This document shows positions 44,636-53,800 of a DNA stretch of 64,000 nucleotides, piece by piece. The stretch lies in assembly GCF_038630985.1 (NCBI RefSeq), contig NZ_CP152049.1:3429501-3493500 (forward strand), read 5' to 3'. Below the pieces are notes generated by a model. That model ran no database searches, was not told the DNA's origin, and saw only the letters and a list, made by a program, of their open reading frames with translations. Both the position numbers and the translations under genes were made by a program. This stretch comes from Paenibacillus sp. FSL H8-0548. GTDB taxonomy: Bacteria > Bacillota > Bacilli > Paenibacillales > Paenibacillaceae. Each line of letters begins with the position of its first letter. The first letter of the stretch is position 1.

Positions 44636-45280
44636 ATGTTTAACATAGCTTCGCGCATTTCAATGGTGTCTGCTCTTGGGATGGCGATTTGGCCTCGTAT
44701 TGCGGCTGCTGCTGCATTAGACGGCAGCAGCGCAAACAATGATGGACAGTTTACGTTTACTAGAAATAGCAATTTAGCGGGAAGCTTAATCTGGGTCATC
44801 ATCTCTCTTGCCATCGTTATTGTATTGATTATTTTAGTTATTAAATTTCTGTCTCAGCGCAGCCAAAGGTGGGGAACGAATCGTTCACTTCGTTCACTCG
44901 GCGGTCTTGCGCTAGGACAAAACAATTCACTTCAGGTTATTGAGATTGCTGGCAGGATTTACATTGTAGGTATTGGTGAAAATATTACCCTCATTGACAA
45001 AATTGAGGACCCTGAACAAGTGCATGCCATCATTGCTGTATTAGAGAGGCAGCATGAGACAGCTTGGTCCAAAGATCATTTATCTCAATTGTTGGTAAAG
45101 CTGAAAAACCGAAATGGAAAATCCGAGCCTGAGCCGTCAAATGAACAGTGGAATAAGACGGATTCATTTCAGCAACTGTTACATAACAAGCTCAGTGAGC
45201 AAGCAGAGCGAAAGCAACAACTAGAAGATTTATTGTATGACTCTAAATCAAATGAACGGTTGATGGATGATGAAAAATAA
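44636..45280 (+). CDS. fliO: Flagellar biosynthesis protein FliO/FliZ
   Basis: Membrane protein that helps assemble the FliP export gate. 214 residues. A first hydrophobic stretch may be a signal peptide, the main membrane segment lies at about 50-72 (LIWVIISLAIVIVLIILVIKF), and a FliO-type cytoplasmic domain (LGGLALGQNNSLQVIEIAGRIYIVGIGENITLIDKI) follows. The C-terminal tail is a charged helix. The start is uncertain because no good ribosome binding site precedes 44636. It overlaps fliP by 14 bp. Confidence 0.88.
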   Translation: MFNIASRISMVSALGMAIWPRIAAAAALDGSSANNDGQFTFTRNSNLAGSLIWVIISLAIVIVLIILVIKFLSQRSQRWGTNRSLRSLGGLALGQNNSLQVIEIAGRIYIVGIGENITLIDKIEDPEQVHAIIAVLERQHETAWSKDHLSQLLVKLKNRNGKSEPEPSNEQWNKTDSFQQLLHNKLSEQAERKQQLEDLLYDSKSNERLMDDEK

Positions 45281-46025
45281 GTGGTGGCTATCAATCGTAG
45301 CTGTATTGCTGCTCGGAATGTTTATCAATAATCAAGCATTTGCGGAGCCGTTGCCCGATATTTCGATAAACATAGGGGACGGCAGCAGTGATACGCCTGA
45401 CACTAGTGCGCTATCCATACTTCTATTAATAACAGTACTAAGTGTCGCTCCAGCCATTTTGGTGCTCATGACAAGCTTTACTAGAATTGTTATCGTTCTT
45501 GGATTTGTAAGAACATCACTTGGTACTCAGCAAATGCCGCCAAATCAGGTGTTGATTGGACTTGCGATGTTTCTGACCTTCTTCATTATGGCACCGACAT
45601 TCTCACAAGTGAACGAGGTAGCGTTGCAGCCATATCTGAAGGGTGATATTTCACAAACTGAGGCTTTTCAAGAGGCAACAGTGCCTATGAAGAAGTTTAT
45701 GTTCTCTCATACTCGGGAGAAGGATTTAATGCTTTTCATGAATTACACCAAAACAGAAAAACCAGAGACGGTTGAAGACATTCCAATTACAGTTTTAATA
45801 CCTGCGTATGCGATTAGCGAGCTCAAAACAGCGTTTCAAATGGGTTTTATGATCTTCATACCTTTTCTTGTCATCGATATGATTGTTGCGAGCACATTGA
45901 TGGCGATGGGGATGATGATGTTGCCTCCGGTAATGATTTCGTTGCCATTTAAGCTGCTGCTGTTCGTATTGGTGGATGGATGGTATTTGATCGTAAAATC
46001 ATTGTTATTAAGCTTCAACACGTGA
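45267..46025 (+). CDS. fliP: Flagellar export gate protein FliP
   Basis: Core membrane subunit of the flagellar type III export gate. 252 residues: signal peptide ending near NNQAFAE, then about four membrane segments. Signature stretches are VLMTSFTRIVIVLGFVR, GTQQMPPNQVLIGLAMFLT, and the C-terminal MGMMMLPPVMISLPFKLLLFV. The start overlaps fliO; a second ATG one codon on is equally possible. Confidence 0.96.
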   Translation: MMKNKWWLSIVAVLLLGMFINNQAFAEPLPDISINIGDGSSDTPDTSALSILLLITVLSVAPAILVLMTSFTRIVIVLGFVRTSLGTQQMPPNQVLIGLAMFLTFFIMAPTFSQVNEVALQPYLKGDISQTEAFQEATVPMKKFMFSHTREKDLMLFMNYTKTEKPETVEDIPITVLIPAYAISELKTAFQMGFMIFIPFLVIDMIVASTLMAMGMMMLPPVMISLPFKLLLFVLVDGWYLIVKSLLLSFNT

Positions 46026-46046
46026 TTCTAGCAGGGGGGACGCTCG

Positions 46047-46316
46047 ATGAGTACTGATTTCATTATCGGATTGGCCGGTGAGGCTGTATTCGTAGTTTTG
46101 AAAGCCAGTGCACCAATGCTCGTTCTTGCTTTGGTCGTAGGTTTACTTGTCAGCATATTTCAGGCTACAACACAGATTCAGGAGCAGACGCTTGCATTTG
46201 TCCCGAAAATTGTAGCTGTTTTTGTATCGATCGTCATATTTGGACCATGGATTCTTAATACGGTTATCGACTTCACTTATAATCTGCTGAACAATCTTCA
46301 TAATTACATCGGTTAG
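46047..46316 (+). CDS. fliQ: Flagellar export gate protein FliQ
   Basis: 89 residues with two membrane helices, the small subunit of the FliPQR gate. Conserved pattern: PMLVLALVVGLLVSIFQATTQIQEQTL and the second helix ending FGPWILNTVIDF. A GGGGGG ribosome binding site precedes the ATG. Confidence 0.96.
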   Translation: MSTDFIIGLAGEAVFVVLKASAPMLVLALVVGLLVSIFQATTQIQEQTLAFVPKIVAVFVSIVIFGPWILNTVIDFTYNLLNNLHNYIG

Positions 46317-46327
46317 GTTGTGGGTGA

Positions 46328-47125
46328 ATGAACGCGATCGTACAAGGCTTTCCTATTTTTTTGTTAATCTTTTGTCGAATAACAGCGTTTTTCGTCGTAG
46401 CGCCAGTGTTCTCGTCTCGCGGCGTACCGAATGTGTTCAAAATTGGACTAGGTTTTTTCATTTCCCTTTTCGTTTTTTTAACCTATGGGATGCAGCAAAC
46501 CATCGTACCCGATGCAGAGTATGTGCTGGTCTTGTTTCGCGAAATATTGATCGGCGTCCTTATGGGGTATGTAGTTTACTTGTTTTTCACTGTTGTGCAA
46601 ACAGCAGGTGCATTTATGGACTTGCAGGTTGGTTTTGCAATGGCGAACATCGTAGATCCACATACGGGCACATCAGCCCCGCTGCTCGGTAATTTCAAAT
46701 ATATGATGCTCATCGTAGTATTTCTAATGATGAACGGACATCATTTTTTATTAACAGCGCTTATGGACAGCTATAAATGGATGCCGCTATCCAATGAATT
46801 GTTTAGTCGGATGATGAGCGGAGGAATAACTGATTTTTTGACAAGGGCTGTAGGCAATACGTTCTTGCTCGCTTTGCAAATAGCGGCACCGCTTGTTGTA
46901 GCCATGTTTTTGACGGATGTTGGATTAGGTTTCTTAACGAAAACAGCACCGCAATTTAACGTGTTTGTCATTGGGATTCCTCTTAAATTAATTATAGGAA
47001 TGGTTTTGCTTACTTTGTTAATGCCAAGTCTTGCTGGTTTGTTCGAAAGATTGTTATCCATTATGTTCGACTCTTTGGAGCAGTTATTCGGAATTGTGCA
47101 AGGACCGCCGCCTGGAGGGCAATAG
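46328..47125 (+). CDS. fliR: Flagellar export gate protein FliR
   Basis: 265 residues with about six hydrophobic segments. The N-terminal CRITAFFVVAPVFSSRGVP and EILIGVLMGYVVYL motifs and the central GAFMDLQVGFAMANIVDP identify the family. It completes the P-Q-R-FlhB-FlhA gate. The ribosome binding site (GGGTGA) is weak and coupling to fliQ is likely. flhB starts 12 bp downstream. Confidence 0.95.
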   Translation: MNAIVQGFPIFLLIFCRITAFFVVAPVFSSRGVPNVFKIGLGFFISLFVFLTYGMQQTIVPDAEYVLVLFREILIGVLMGYVVYLFFTVVQTAGAFMDLQVGFAMANIVDPHTGTSAPLLGNFKYMMLIVVFLMMNGHHFLLTALMDSYKWMPLSNELFSRMMSGGITDFLTRAVGNTFLLALQIAAPLVVAMFLTDVGLGFLTKTAPQFNVFVIGIPLKLIIGMVLLTLLMPSLAGLFERLLSIMFDSLEQLFGIVQGPPPGGQ

Positions 47126-47137
47126 GAGGATGCGCTC

Positions 47138-48235
47138 GTGCGAAATTACCGGCTAAAGCTTGATCTTCAGCTGTTCAGTCAGGAAAAGACAGAACAAGCT
47201 ACTCCGAAGAAAAAGGATGAAGCTAGAAAAAAAGGTCAAATCGCCAGGTCCTCTGATTTGCCTGGTTCATTTATATTACTATTTGTTTTTATGGGTTTTA
47301 TCATGTTAGGCGGATATTATAAACAGCATGTTATGGCATTGTTTAATAACCTATTTGAAAACTGGCTGTTGATGGAATTGACGACTGAGAATGTGATGTC
47401 GCTTTTCAATAAAGTTTTAATCGAGCTGCTCTTAATACTGCTGCCGACCTTTGCAATAACGATCCTTATTGGCATTCTCGGTAATGTAGTGCAGTTTGGA
47501 TTTTTGCTGACAGGCGATCCTCTGAAAATGAAAATTAGCAAGCTGAACCCTATTAAAGGATTTAAGCAGATTTTTTCAGCTAAAACATTAGTAGAATTTT
47601 TAAAGAGTGTATTGAAACTCCTAATTATAGGAGTTCTCGTTTATTCAACGATATCGAGTCAGTGGGAGCGTATCTTAGTGCTCGCCAGCTTGCCAGTTCA
47701 GCAGATCTTTAGTTTTACTGCTGGAATGACCATACAATTGGGAATCAAGATTGGAGCGGTGCTAACTGCACTCGCGCTAGCGGATTATTTCTATCAGCGT
47801 TACGAACATAGTAAGAGCTTGAGGATGTCCAAGCAAGATATCAAGGATGAATACAAAAAGTCCGAGGGTGACCCGCTAATTAAAGGTAAGATTCGTGAGC
47901 GCCAGCGCAGAATGGCCTTACAGCGTATGATGCAAGAGGTTCCTAAAGCAGATGTCATCATTACTAACCCTACACACTTTGCTATTGCATTGAAATATGA
48001 TGCAACAAAAATGGAAGCGCCAAGGATTATTGCCAAAGGCATGGATCATGTCGCGCTTCGCATTAGAGAAATAGCGAAAGAAAATGGTGTAATAACGATG
48101 GAAAATAAACCACTGGCCAGAGCGCTTTACGAACGTGCGGAAATTGGGGATGTCATTCCCCCAGACTTGTTCCAAGCTGTGGCTGAGGTTCTTGCATATG
48201 TTTATAAGTTAAAAGGTCATGTGAAATCATCATAA
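47138..48235 (+). CDS. flhB: Flagellar export switch protein FlhB
   Basis: Membrane protein that controls substrate specificity of export. 365 residues from a GTG with TAGGAGG upstream. Four membrane helices, a cytoplasmic connector, and an autocleavage motif NPTH at 277-280. The part after NPTH resembles the free-standing product encoded at 17099-17407. Confidence 0.97.
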   Translation: MRNYRLKLDLQLFSQEKTEQATPKKKDEARKKGQIARSSDLPGSFILLFVFMGFIMLGGYYKQHVMALFNNLFENWLLMELTTENVMSLFNKVLIELLLILLPTFAITILIGILGNVVQFGFLLTGDPLKMKISKLNPIKGFKQIFSAKTLVEFLKSVLKLLIIGVLVYSTISSQWERILVLASLPVQQIFSFTAGMTIQLGIKIGAVLTALALADYFYQRYEHSKSLRMSKQDIKDEYKKSEGDPLIKGKIRERQRRMALQRMMQEVPKADVIITNPTHFAIALKYDATKMEAPRIIAKGMDHVALRIREIAKENGVITMENKPLARALYERAEIGDVIPPDLFQAVAEVLAYVYKLKGHVKSS

Positions 48236-48257
48236 CACTACGGGAGGCGGCGGCGTC

Positions 48258-50288
48258 ATGAAAGCAAAAGACTTAGTAGTACTTTTTGGCGTAATTGGTA
48301 TTGTGCTCATGATGATAATTCCGATCCCAGTCCTACTACTAGATATACTCATTATTTTAAATATTTCTATCGCCTTGATGATTTTGTTGATCGCTATGAA
48401 TACGAGAGAAGCGTTAGATTTCTCCATATTCCCAGCCATTCTATTGATTACTACCCTATTTAGACTAGCGCTAAATGTCTCCACTACAAGAAATATACTA
48501 TCTCATGCAGAAGCAGGCGAGGTAGTTGCTACATTTGGTAGCTGGGTTGGCGGCGGTCAAATCGCGATCGGTTTTATCGTCTTTCTCATTCTCGTTGTTG
48601 TCCAATTTATCGTCATCACCAAAGGTTCTGAGCGTGTGGCAGAGGTAGCTGCAAGATTTACGCTTGATGCGATGCCTGGTAAACAAATGAGTATTGATGC
48701 GGATCTCAATGCCGGCATGATTAATGAACAGCAGGCGAAAGAGCGCCGTTCCAAAATCGCAAGGGAAGCTGACTTTTACGGTGCTATGGATGGTGCCAGT
48801 AAATTCGTGAAGGGCGATGCCATCGCATCGATTATTATTCTCGTTATAAATCTCGTAGGCGGTTTCATTATCGGGATGGCTATACATGATTTAAGCTTCG
48901 GTGAATCCTTGTCTACCTTCTCCATCCTGACCATCGGTGATGGTCTCGTAAGTCAAATACCAGCGCTGCTCATCTCTACTGCAGCAGGCTTAATTGTAAC
49001 AAGAGCGGCATCAGAAGGTAACTTGGCTGAGGATATGACCGCACAGCTCTTCAAATATCCGAAATTATTATTTATTGCAGCTGGTACGATAGGTTTGCTT
49101 GGTTTAACTCCTATCGGTATCTTCAGAACCTGGCCTTTTGCTATTATGCTTGCATACGGAGGCTGGTATATGCAGAAACAGGTTCACAAGCAGCAAGAGC
49201 AAGATGATATGCTCGTCGAAGAGCAGCAGATTGAAGAGGTTCGAAGTCCAGAGAGTGTAATTAGTTTGCTGCAAGTAGATCCTATCGAGTTTGAATTCGG
49301 TTATGGTTTAATACCACTTGCGGATACGCAGCAGGGTGGGGATTTGCTTGATCGGATTATTATGATTCGAAGGCAATGTGCTTTGGAGCTGGGGCTCGTT
49401 GTACCGGTCATTCGAATTCGCGATAATATTCAATTAAAACCAAATGAGTATGTCATTAAGATTAAGGGAAATACAGTGGCTCGCGGGGATTTGCTGCTTA
49501 ATCATTATTTAGCGATGAGTCCAGGCTTTGAAGATGATTCCGTAGTCGGGATTGAAACGACAGAGCCAGCCTTTGGTTTGCCTGCCATTTGGATTGATGA
49601 GCAAATGAAGGAACGAGCGGAGCTATCGGGCTATACAGTTGTCGATCCTCCATCTGTAGTCGCAACGCATCTAACTGAAATCGTTAAGCGTCATGCACAT
49701 GAGCTGATTGGTCGTCAAGAAACGAAGCAGCTTGTTGAAAATGTAAAAGAATCTTACCCAGCGTTAATTGATGAGTTGATTCCTTCTATTCTTGCCATTG
49801 GAGATGTACAGAAGGTATTATCCAAGCTCCTTCGTGAAAAAGTTTCTATTCGTGATCTTGTAACGATCTTTGAGGCATTAGCGGATCACGGAAATTATAC
49901 GAAAGACCCTGATATATTAACGGAATATGTTCGTCAGTCTTTATCAAGACAAATTACACAGCAGTTTTCATCTGCAGGGGATACATTACGTGTCATAACT
50001 GTTGGTCCGCAGCTTGAAAAGAAAATTGCAGAGTCGGTTCAGCAGTCAGATCAAGGTACATATATTGCGCTCGATCCAGTTTCAACACAACAAATTTATC
50101 AGAAGCTGAATGAACATGTTAATCGTCAAATCCAGGCTGGCCAACAGCCCGTTGTTCTTGCTTCTCCAACGATTCGAATGTACTTAAGACAAATTGTAGA
50201 GAGAACAATGCAGGATGTTCCAGTACTTTCATACAGCGAGCTTGAACCGAATGTTGAAGTCCAAAGCGTTGGGGTGGTGAACCTATGA
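48258..50288 (+). CDS. flhA: Flagellar export gate protein FlhA
   Basis: Large export-gate subunit and docking platform for export chaperones. 676 residues: eight membrane segments in the first ~310, the FHIPEP-family LFRLALNVSTTRNIL motif, EADFYGAMDGASKFVKGDA between helices, and a large cytoplasmic domain. GGGAGGCGG precedes the ATG. It overlaps flhF by 4 bp. Confidence 0.98.
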   Translation: MKAKDLVVLFGVIGIVLMMIIPIPVLLLDILIILNISIALMILLIAMNTREALDFSIFPAILLITTLFRLALNVSTTRNILSHAEAGEVVATFGSWVGGGQIAIGFIVFLILVVVQFIVITKGSERVAEVAARFTLDAMPGKQMSIDADLNAGMINEQQAKERRSKIAREADFYGAMDGASKFVKGDAIASIIILVINLVGGFIIGMAIHDLSFGESLSTFSILTIGDGLVSQIPALLISTAAGLIVTRAASEGNLAEDMTAQLFKYPKLLFIAAGTIGLLGLTPIGIFRTWPFAIMLAYGGWYMQKQVHKQQEQDDMLVEEQQIEEVRSPESVISLLQVDPIEFEFGYGLIPLADTQQGGDLLDRIIMIRRQCALELGLVVPVIRIRDNIQLKPNEYVIKIKGNTVARGDLLLNHYLAMSPGFEDDSVVGIETTEPAFGLPAIWIDEQMKERAELSGYTVVDPPSVVATHLTEIVKRHAHELIGRQETKQLVENVKESYPALIDELIPSILAIGDVQKVLSKLLREKVSIRDLVTIFEALADHGNYTKDPDILTEYVRQSLSRQITQQFSSAGDTLRVITVGPQLEKKIAESVQQSDQGTYIALDPVSTQQIYQKLNEHVNRQIQAGQQPVVLASPTIRMYLRQIVERTMQDVPVLSYSELEPNVEVQSVGVVNL

Positions 50289-51505
50289 GAGTAAAACGTT
50301 ATATTGTGAATGCACTGCCCGAGGCGGTATCTATGATTCGCTCAGAGCTTGGGAAAGACGCTGTAATTTTGAATACAAAGGAAATTAAGGTTGGCGGCTT
50401 TATGGGGATGTTCCGCAAGAAAAAAGTGGAAGTTATAGCAGCCATCGAGTCGAATCAGGTGAATGCTCCACCTGTTCAGCAACAGCGTGTTCAGAGTCCA
50501 GAAGTGGATGCGGTTGTGGAGCAAATCTTGCAGACAGCACAGCGCAAAACCCCGTCAGCAGCAGCTACTGCAGTGATGGAGCCGATTATTGCTCAACCAG
50601 TAAGTGGAAGTCCTACAAAAATGGAACGTGAACAGTTTATCATTGATGAAATTAGAGATTTACGGGAGTACATGATCAAGCTCTCAAAGCAGCAAAGCAG
50701 CAATTCAGCAATGTCAGTCCATTTGATTCAGCTCCAAGAGCATCTGTCCGAGCAGGAAATGGACGTGCTATGGATTGAACGGTTACTGCAAGCCATTATA
50801 GATAAGCAAGTTGAAGAACGCAGCGAGTACAACAAAGAACAGGTTTGGGAGCATGCTGGCGAACAGCTTGAAGCATGGCTTCGACCATATGAAGGAAGCG
50901 GTATTAGCAGCAGTGCAAGGGTTGTTCATTTTGTTGGACCAACTGGTGTTGGCAAGACAACTACGATAGCTAAGCTGGCGGCAGAGCAAACCATTAAAAA
51001 AGGACGCAAGGTCGGATTTATTACTTCTGATACTTATCGAATCGCAGCGGTTGACCAGTTAAGAACGTACGCCAACATTTTGAATGTACCGATAGAGGTC
51101 GTTTTTTCTCAAATGGATTTGCCTAGAGCCATGAAGCAGCTTGCAGAGAGAGATTTAATTTATATGGATACTGCTGGTCGGAATTTTAGAAGCGAGCTGC
51201 ATGTTTCAGAGGTGAATAGCTTACTTCAATCATCTGAGCCAAGCGAGACCATACTGGTTCTTAGTATGACGGGAAAAACACGCGATATGGCCGCAGTGGC
51301 AGAGCAGTTTTGTAAATACGGCGTTCAAAAAGTATTGTTTACGAAGCTCGATGAGACGTCGGTTTACGGGGCTATTTTCAATTTGATCATGAATTTCGAA
51401 TTATTGCCTACTTATTTGGCCAGCGGGCAGACGGTGCCAGATGATATTGAAAAATTTCAAGTTGACACCTATATACAAAAGCTTCTTAGGGGTAACGGAT
51501 CATGA
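50285..51505 (+). CDS. flhF: Flagellar placement SRP-type GTPase FlhF
   Basis: SRP-family GTPase that sets flagellar number and position with FlhG. 406 residues. The N-terminal basic/Gln-rich B domain is followed by an N-domain helix bundle and G domain with [15 protein letters not shown] (about 218-232), DTYRIAAVDQLRTYA, a DTAGR motif and TKLDETSVYGAIFNL. The start overlaps the flhA stop. flhG overlaps its end by 4 bp. Confidence 0.96.
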   Translation: MRVKRYIVNALPEAVSMIRSELGKDAVILNTKEIKVGGFMGMFRKKKVEVIAAIESNQVNAPPVQQQRVQSPEVDAVVEQILQTAQRKTPSAAATAVMEPIIAQPVSGSPTKMEREQFIIDEIRDLREYMIKLSKQQSSNSAMSVHLIQLQEHLSEQEMDVLWIERLLQAIIDKQVEERSEYNKEQVWEHAGEQLEAWLRPYEGSGISSSARVVHFVGPTGVGKTTTIAKLAAEQTIKKGRKVGFITSDTYRIAAVDQLRTYANILNVPIEVVFSQMDLPRAMKQLAERDLIYMDTAGRNFRSELHVSEVNSLLQSSEPSETILVLSMTGKTRDMAAVAEQFCKYGVQKVLFTKLDETSVYGAIFNLIMNFELLPTYLASGQTVPDDIEKFQVDTYIQKLLRGNGS

Positions 51506-52371
51506 TGGATCAGGCTGAAGCACTGCGTAATTTAGTGAAGCAACAAGAACTTCACGAGGAAGGTCGAACGACACGTGTCGTGACGGTAACTAGCGGCAAA
51601 GGGGGCGTTGGCAAATCAAATTTCAGCTTAAATTTTGCTTTGTCGCTACAACGGTTAGGTAAAAAGGTTCTTGTATTCGATGCAGATATAGGAATGGCCA
51701 ATATCGATGTACTTATGGGGGTTTCCTCCACCTATAATTTATATCATCTTCTCAAGCAGGAAAAAACGATATGGGAAATCGTCCAAGAAGGACCGGAAGG
51801 GATTAATTTTATAGCTGGAGGTTCTGGATTTCGTGATTTGATGGATTTATCTGCGGAGCAGCTTGATCTTTTTACAGAAGAAATAAGTAAGCTGCATGGC
51901 AAATATGACATCATTTTGTTTGATACAGGAGCAGGTCTATCTAAAGAAACGGTTAAGTTCATTACTGCTGCACAGGAAACGATCGTAGTGACTACACCCG
52001 AGCCAACATCCATTACAGATGCTTATGCATTAATTAAGATGGTTAAAGGTATGGACTTGGATGTTCAATTTAAACTGGTAGTTAATCGTGCAACTGATTA
52101 TCGGGAAGGCAAGCAAACTGCCGATAAGATCAGTTTGGTAACCGAGCGATTTCTGCAATCGAATTTACCGCATCTAGGTATTTTACCAGATGATCCCAAC
52201 GTCTCTAAAGCGGTTAAACGCCAAATACCGTTTACTGTTGCTTATCCTGGAACTGAAGCCTCTGTCGCAATTGATCGAATCGCACGGTACTTTTTAGAAA
52301 TATCACAGCAACCGGTAAGCAATAGTGGTATCAAAGGATTTTTGCATAAAATGTTTAGACTCTCAAGATAA
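51502..52371 (+). CDS. flhG: MinD-like ATPase FlhG (YlxH)
   Basis: ParA/MinD-type ATPase that acts with FlhF in flagellar numbering and, in Bacillus, in C-ring assembly. 289 residues. A deviant Walker A (TSGKGGVGKSN, 30-40) and the conserved VFDADIGMANIDVLMG are present. The C-terminal amphipathic helix (GIKGFLHKMFRLSR) is a likely membrane-targeting sequence. The N-terminal stretch contains DQAEALRNLV, which resembles the FlhF-activating DQAxxLR motif. Confidence 0.95.
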   Translation: MMDQAEALRNLVKQQELHEEGRTTRVVTVTSGKGGVGKSNFSLNFALSLQRLGKKVLVFDADIGMANIDVLMGVSSTYNLYHLLKQEKTIWEIVQEGPEGINFIAGGSGFRDLMDLSAEQLDLFTEEISKLHGKYDIILFDTGAGLSKETVKFITAAQETIVVTTPEPTSITDAYALIKMVKGMDLDVQFKLVVNRATDYREGKQTADKISLVTERFLQSNLPHLGILPDDPNVSKAVKRQIPFTVAYPGTEASVAIDRIARYFLEISQQPVSNSGIKGFLHKMFRLSR

Positions 52372-52397
52372 TCCTTTGAAAGTGAGGAGGAAATAGC

Positions 52398-53756
52398 ATG
52401 GCTCCTTATCGTGTACTTGTTGTTGATGATTCCGGGTTTATGAGGAAAATTATAAGTGATTTAATTGTTCAAGATCCGCAATTTATAATTGTAGCAACAG
52501 CTGCAAATGGACAAGAAGCGATTGATGCTGTTCATAAATGGAAACCGGATGCGGTTACATTGGATTTAGAGATGCCGTTAATGAACGGAATAGAAGCGTT
52601 GCAAACAATTATGAGAGAATATCCGACACCAGTTATTATGCTTTCGGGTATTAGTGAAGATAACACAAGAGAGACCATTAAGGCACTTCAGTTTGGTGCT
52701 TTTGACTTTATTAGAAAGCCATCAAGTGCGATATCCAATGATATTCATCAGGTTGGCGATTTTTTACTAGAAAAACTTCGAATAGCTGTTCTAATAAAGA
52801 GCTATCAGCCCATTATTTCTATTCATGAAAAAGAAAAATCGACAGCTATTGACGTCGCTCCATTCATGGAGGATGAGTCTTCTGCGAAGCAAAAGCTTTT
52901 GCCTCGAGAAGAACCGTTGTTAACAAAGCCGCGGGCATCTATTAAGGATTACAGCAAATTGGCTTTGCCAAAAGAAGAGCGCAAATCATCAGAGCAAGCA
53001 GCACCGGTCTTGCCAAAAAAAGCAATTTTGAAAAAAACAATGGAAACACCGCTAAACGAGTTAAAAGCTTTAGAAATTGTTCGGAAGACAGTTTCTAAGA
53101 AACCACCAAATCTTTCTAGGTCTATTGATCTGGATACGCCTGCAGCTCGAAATACAAAAGCAAATATTCCGGCAGCTGCTTTTCAACATATTGTAGCAAT
53201 AGGCACATCTACAGGGGGCCCAAGAGCATTGCATGCAGTTATTACTGCTTTGCCAGCAGATTTTCCAGCTCCTGTCCTTATCGTTCAGCATATGCCGCCA
53301 AAATTTACAAAGTCTCTGGCCCAGCGGCTGGATAGCTTTAGCGAGCTGCGTGTCGTTGAAGCCGAGCAAGGCGAGAGAGTTTCTGCCGGAGTCGTCTATA
53401 TTGCTCCTGGCGGGTATCATATGGAGCTTGCCAAGGATGTTAATGGCTTTTCAATCTTGCTGACAGAGCAGCCGCAGCGTAATGGACATCGTCCATCTGT
53501 CGACGTATTGTTCGAATCTATGATCGCTTATCGAGAACTAGAGCGACATGCTGTCATTATGACTGGCATGGGCAGCGATGGTGCAAAAGGCATTAAGCTT
53601 CTTGTTGAGAGCGGCATTAAAACAGCAATTGCTGAAGCTGAGGAAACTTGTGTTGTATATGGCATGCCTAGATCAGCAGTTGAAACGGGATGTATTAATA
53701 AAGTATTGCCGCTGCAGCATATAGCGTCTGGGCTCGTGCAAGCAGTGATGAAATAA
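52398..53756 (+). CDS. cheB: Chemotaxis protein-glutamate methylesterase CheB
   Basis: Removes methyl groups from chemoreceptors, controlled by CheA phosphorylation. 452 residues, long for the family because of a charged, low-complexity linker (about 140-245). Receiver domain with Asp56 (TLDLEMPLMNG), and methylesterase domain with the catalytic Ser in IGTSTGGPRAL, His in VQHMPPKFT and Asp in MTGMGSDGAKG. GTGAGGAGG precedes the ATG. Confidence 0.97.
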   Translation: MAPYRVLVVDDSGFMRKIISDLIVQDPQFIIVATAANGQEAIDAVHKWKPDAVTLDLEMPLMNGIEALQTIMREYPTPVIMLSGISEDNTRETIKALQFGAFDFIRKPSSAISNDIHQVGDFLLEKLRIAVLIKSYQPIISIHEKEKSTAIDVAPFMEDESSAKQKLLPREEPLLTKPRASIKDYSKLALPKEERKSSEQAAPVLPKKAILKKTMETPLNELKALEIVRKTVSKKPPNLSRSIDLDTPAARNTKANIPAAAFQHIVAIGTSTGGPRALHAVITALPADFPAPVLIVQHMPPKFTKSLAQRLDSFSELRVVEAEQGERVSAGVVYIAPGGYHMELAKDVNGFSILLTEQPQRNGHRPSVDVLFESMIAYRELERHAVIMTGMGSDGAKGIKLLVESGIKTAIAEAEETCVVYGMPRSAVETGCINKVLPLQHIASGLVQAVMK

Positions 53757-53800
53757 ATAGGCTTGAAGTGCTTAACCATACTAACAGGAGGTGCTAGGAA